From NCBI GenBank assembly GCA_964534605.1, contig CAZHOS010000016.1:1-22135 (forward strand): a stretch of DNA of 22,135 nucleotides, in the 5' to 3' direction. This document shows positions 19,901 through 22,135 of this stretch, in pieces. Made by a program: the position numbers and the translations under genes. This DNA comes from CAZHOS01 sp964534605 (GTDB lineage: Bacteria; Patescibacteriota; Saccharimonadia; Saccharimonadales; VXPC01). A model generated the notes under the pieces. It worked only from the letters and a program-made list of their open reading frames with translations, was not told the DNA's origin and did not search any database. Position 1 is the stretch's first letter. Every line of letters starts with the position of its first letter.

Positions 19901-22135
19901 AGGTTCTTAAGTATACAGCCCTGACAACCACATGGGAGTGTGGCACAGACACAGCAGGGGATGCAGATAGTAGCACGACTAACGAGTTGAACACATCTCT
20001 TACAATAGTAAGCAATGAACTAAGGCTAACAGACCCAGGGGGCACACTAACAGCTAACCTTGCACCATACCTAGACAACACAGACACACTTGCAGGACTT
20101 ACATGTGGAGCTAACGAGATAGCTAAATTCAACGGCAGTGCATGGATCTGTGATGACGACGACACAGGCACAGGCGACGGCGTAGGTATAGCTAGTCTTA
20201 GCCTTGATGGTGACTCGGGACCTACTCAAGCAATAGGCGAAGCAGACACTATAACAATAGCTGGTGGGACCAACATAAATACTGCCGCAGGAGCAACAGA
20301 CACAATTACTGTAGATGTCGTTAATAACCCAACCTTCTCTGGTCTTGTGACTGCTAATGGTGGGCTGACTGTTGGAGCTGGTCAAGACTTTACTCTTAAC
20401 GGTGACGTCTTTACTGATTTGACCGGGACTGGACTAGTTATCAACAGTGGTGCTCTAGAAGTAGACGCAGCTAATCTAGGCTTTGGCCTTACTGAAGGCT
20501 CAGTTGTCTTTGCAGGCCCCGGCGGTGCATTGAGTCAAGATAACGCAGCCCTCTTCTTCGATAACGGTAGTAATGAGCTAGGTATTGGCACAACTAATCC
20601 GTTAGCTTCTCTAGATATTCGATCTGGTAATGCTGGCATTTTTCGCCTAGAGCGCACAAGTGCAAATAACGTGCCGATAGAATACACCAATACAAATGGT
20701 TCACTCTATGCTGGTCTAAGCACCCCGGTCGACTTTGTGATTGGCACAAACGTTAATTTAGATACCCCAGCTAACCAGCTGCTAAGAGTAGACGGCACAA
20801 CTGGCGATCTACAGCTAAACAACTACGACTGTACAGCTTTTGCCAACGGCGGTGCTCTTACGGCCGATGCTTCTGGCAATGTGATCTGCAGTGATGACGA
20901 TAGCGGTACGGGTGACGGCGTAGGCGTAGCCTCCCTCAACGGCCTAACAGGCGGCACGCAAACCTTCGCAGTAGGTAGTGCTGGCACAGACTTTAACATA
21001 GACTCCACTGGTGCGATACATACTTTTAATATTCCCGACGCAGGCGTAGGTGCAGCTGGTGGACTTATTACTAACACAGCACAGACTATTGAGGGCAACA
21101 AGACATTAACAGGCAACACCGTTGTCTCGAGTGGCAATCTAACGGTAGGGATTGCAGATACTCAGCAAGGCCTGCTTATACTCCGAGGCGATGACACCGG
21201 TACAAGTGGGGGTCGAATTATTATAGAGGCAGCGGGCGATCATGACACCAAGATAGATGATATCGAGGTAAGAGTCCTCTCTGACGACTTGGTACTTAGA
21301 AGCACCGGCGGTACAGATGGTACGGTAGAGTTTGGTCGGTTTATAGACAATACTGGCGAGCTACGGCTTGGTAACCTAAGTACAGCTTCAGGCGTTGCTC
21401 GCACCGGTACCCTTAGTCTTACTAGCAACCTAGACGGGACCAGTCCGCTCAGAGGAGACATCACCTATGATCCAGCATTCCCACTTACAGCTAACCGTAG
21501 CTATTATCTGCCGGATAATAATGGCACCATTTGTCTTACTACAACTTGTAGCCCAGATGGCGTCGGTATAGCATCGCTTTCACTAGTCGGTGATACCGGT
21601 ACTACTCAGTCGCTAGGTGACGGAGATACGATTACATTAGCTGGCGGCACGAATGTGGATACCGTCTCTGGTGCGACAGACAATCTGACTATAAACGTTG
21701 TGGACAATCCAACGTTCGCCGGCCTCGTCACTGCTAACGGAGGTTTAACTGTACAAACGGGTGATGCCCTTACTATAAACGGTGACGCCTTGACCGATCT
21801 AACAGGCGCAGGCCTTGTTAACAACGGCGGCTCACTAGAAGTAGACTTCACTGGCTCTGGCGATGGAGTAGGTGTAGCTTCTCTAAACGGCTTAACAGGC
21901 GGTACCCAAACATTCGCAACAGGCAGTACAGGCACAGACTTCAACATATCTAGTACTGGCACTATACATACCTTTAACATTCCTGATGCAGGAGTTGGTG
22001 TAACAGGTGGGTTAATCACTAACGGTGCACAGATTATAGATGGCCTAAAGACATTTGACGATGACGCAACCTTCAGCCAAAACATCATCCAAGATGGCCT
22101 CAGCATCACAGACGGCGACGGCTTCAACAGGTACA
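16948..22135 (+). CDS. Giant membrane-anchored modular surface fibre protein (runs off right edge)
   Basis: Open for 1,729 codons without a stop, and continuing. After 14 residues comes one membrane helix (about 15-38, KLLAVSAVPFAVIILFFVLFFWW), with no cleavage site evident, so the rest should lie outside the cell on a single anchor. The body is a mosaic of short repeats: at least six Cys-pair modules of the form C....(V/L/I)LK(F/Y)NGS.W.C (the first at C252 and C267); an LDNTD.Q.L.L.G.TL repeat of about 31 residues (345, 375, 408, 439 and again at 571, 910, 1042); GDGVGIASLSL...NPTFSGLVTANGGLTV modules (near 607, 1078 and 1537); and two GLTGGTQTF...GTDFNI...HTFNIPDAGVG modules (from 1322 and 1638). 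Such modules are common in phage-tail-fibre-like and CPR surface proteins. Composition is rich in Gly, Thr, Asn and Asp. Adhesion to a host cell is a reasonable inference, not shown. Confidence 0.85.
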   Translation, partial: MEDTTPNYSTRSIKMKLLAVSAVPFAVIILFFVLFFWWRSGQAGIGGSASLLPDRRDDQELISLDLPVGINPLAQLEAENSYVSINGGLQANGAFILAGNDQPSDPIEGEIYFDDELTEIRYYDGAEFVSIAADQNICYIGDLDNCGLINDSITYTPGAGITINGTQIINQGDINPDDDLLISTAFGGDVTGSSSTLQLGANTVDSSEIVDGSITNNDLQNSDITINADQGLVGGGTVALGSSLNLQLRQDCAADQVLKYVLGVWECGNDGGGTSFTAGNGLQLIGSDFSINSPTCLGDDKLQWVGTAFACVPDTDTDDQTLSFTTGTQTLSIVDGNSVDLSTLLDNTDSQDLNLAGSTLTLTGDGTSVDLSSFLDNTDAQTISLAGNTVTLGNGTVADTTIDLSPYLDNTDEQDLALSGNTLSISNDPNTDVDLSGFLDNTDSQTLTFNGGTDTIGITGGNSFVLPYIQSEVDGVIGNEVLDATLNGGLVRSGAGTAGNPYTLGLSGACSDGEVLKYTALTTTWECGTDTAGDADSSTTNELNTSLTIVSNELRLTDPGGTLTANLAPYLDNTDTLAGLTCGANEIAKFNGSAWICDDDDTGTGDGVGIASLSLDGDSGPTQAIGEADTITIAGGTNINTAAGATDTITVDVVNNPTFSGLVTANGGLTVGAGQDFTLNGDVFTDLTGTGLVISGSSLTTTLGTSIVTGEIVDGTILPIDIDDSGTAQNAAIDGYILAYDDATGAFDWVDPTGGGIGTSQDLFNIISTSSGTSPVADSPSDTLSLLASSGGGVEVVGNNGTDEITFGLLSTCGVDEVLKFNGSVWVCDTDAEGPDNDTTYTAGNGLSLVGTNFSINSPTCAGTDKLTWNGTAFVCTVDVDTDEQDLALSGNTLSISNDPNTDVDLSGFLDNTDSQTLTFNGGTDTIGITGGNSFVLPYIQSEVDGVIGNEVLDATLNGGLVRSGAGTAGNPYTLGLSGACSDGEVLKYTALTTTWECGTDTAGDADSSTTNELNTSLTIVSNELRLTDPGGTLTANLAPYLDNTDTLAGLTCGANEIAKFNGSAWICDDDDTGTGDGVGIASLSLDGDSGPTQAIGEADTITIAGGTNINTAAGATDTITVDVVNNPTFSGLVTANGGLTVGAGQDFTLNGDVFTDLTGTGLVINSGALEVDAANLGFGLTEGSVVFAGPGGALSQDNAALFFDNGSNELGIGTTNPLASLDIRSGNAGIFRLERTSANNVPIEYTNTNGSLYAGLSTPVDFVIGTNVNLDTPANQLLRVDGTTGDLQLNNYDCTAFANGGALTADASGNVICSDDDSGTGDGVGVASLNGLTGGTQTFAVGSAGTDFNIDSTGAIHTFNIPDAGVGAAGGLITNTAQTIEGNKTLTGNTVVSSGNLTVGIADTQQGLLILRGDDTGTSGGRIIIEAAGDHDTKIDDIEVRVLSDDLVLRSTGGTDGTVEFGRFIDNTGELRLGNLSTASGVARTGTLSLTSNLDGTSPLRGDITYDPAFPLTANRSYYLPDNNGTICLTTTCSPDGVGIASLSLVGDTGTTQSLGDGDTITLAGGTNVDTVSGATDNLTINVVDNPTFAGLVTANGGLTVQTGDALTINGDALTDLTGAGLVNNGGSLEVDFTGSGDGVGVASLNGLTGGTQTFATGSTGTDFNISSTGTIHTFNIPDAGVGVTGGLITNGAQIIDGLKTFDDDATFSQNIIQDGLSITDGDGFNRY
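17980..18276 (+). repeat. Array of ~31-residue LDNTD repeats within the fibre gene
   Basis: LDNTD recurs at codons 345, 375, 408 and 439 (steps of 30, 33 and 31). Each is followed by .Q.L.L.G.TL.L and a VDLS.(F/Y) turn, which suggests a regular beta-rich, possibly trimeric, rod. Diverged at DNA level, so old compared with the 853-bp repeat. Confidence 0.8.
18176..19028 (+). repeat. 853-bp exact direct repeat, copy 1
   Basis: Identical base for base, as far as a line-by-line comparison shows, to 19589-20441. The offset of 1,413 bp is a multiple of three, so both copies are read in the same frame (about codons 411-693 and 882-1164). The copies diverge abruptly on both sides. Confidence 0.95.
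19589..20441 (+). repeat. 853-bp exact direct repeat, copy 2
   Basis: Second copy of 18176-19028. The left junction falls in the recurring D-T-D-E-Q motif and the right junction after GTGLVI, both conserved module borders. The 560 bases between the copies are diverged from the sequence before copy 1 but homologous at protein level (AGNGL...FSINSPTC...TAF.C). Confidence 0.95.

Noticed and set aside
18165..20385. Long minus-strand reading frames opposite the fibre gene (also 21606-22127)
   Set aside because: They arise from the Asp/Thr/Asn-rich repetitive codons of the plus-strand gene, lack ribosome sites and family motifs, and repeat only because the DNA repeats.
1..22135. tRNA genes or CRISPR arrays
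   Set aside because: No TTCGA-type T-arm with flanking acceptor stems was seen in any intergenic gap, and no short regularly spaced direct repeats with unique spacers.

Overview
The window looks like a chromosomal segment of a Patescibacteria/CPR bacterium, most plausibly a Saccharibacteria (TM7)-type organism. This is inferred from compact housekeeping genes, a short adenylate kinase, an adenosylcobalamin-dependent ribonucleotide reductase, a eukaryote-like isoleucyl-tRNA synthetase and a giant surface-fibre gene. No 16S rRNA or database match was available. The standard genetic code fits: every gene reads through without in-frame TGA. Stop codons of the 15 genes whose ends lie in the window are 9 TAG, 5 TAA and 1 TGA.

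Layout: (1) 1-3023, minus strand, the operon priA-def-fmt (replication restart helicase, peptide deformylase, Met-tRNA formyltransferase; fmt runs off the left edge). (2) 3030-3441, divergent promoter region and a small winged-helix regulator. (3) 3442-3802, about 360 bases without a gene, holding a hairpin, an element of about 120 nt (element A) and the rpsU promoter. (4) 3803-5779, rpsU-yqeY-adk-map. (5) 5790-8445, cell division genes ftsA and ftsZ, each with its own promoter. (6) 8461-11979, deoxyribonucleotide block: nrdR, with its promoter flanked and overlapped by two 16-bp NrdR boxes spaced 32 bp apart, a 67-nt hairpin, nrdJ and a strong terminator. (7) 11991-12411, a second copy of the 120-nt element (element B) and a small thioredoxin-fold protein. 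(8) 12431-15514, ileS preceded by a recognisable T-box leader. (9) 15538-16020, rplU and its terminator. (10) 16097-22135, a two-gene surface locus: a three-TM protein with an extracytoplasmic beta-type domain, then a gene of more than 1,729 codons for a membrane-anchored modular fibre that runs off the right edge.

The most interesting signals are these. The ileS leader carries a T-box antisequestor with the exact seven-base UGGNACC bulge between two helices. A homologous pair of intergenic elements of about 120 nt fits no RNA family I could assign. A tandem NrdR-box pair sits on the nrdR promoter. Inside the fibre gene there is a perfectly identical, in-frame 853-bp direct repeat, which points to recent recombination (or an assembly artefact) and could generate size variants. 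The membrane protein beside the fibre seems to combine a domain usually found near the C-terminus of tail-fibre-like proteins with a c-subunit-like helical hairpin.
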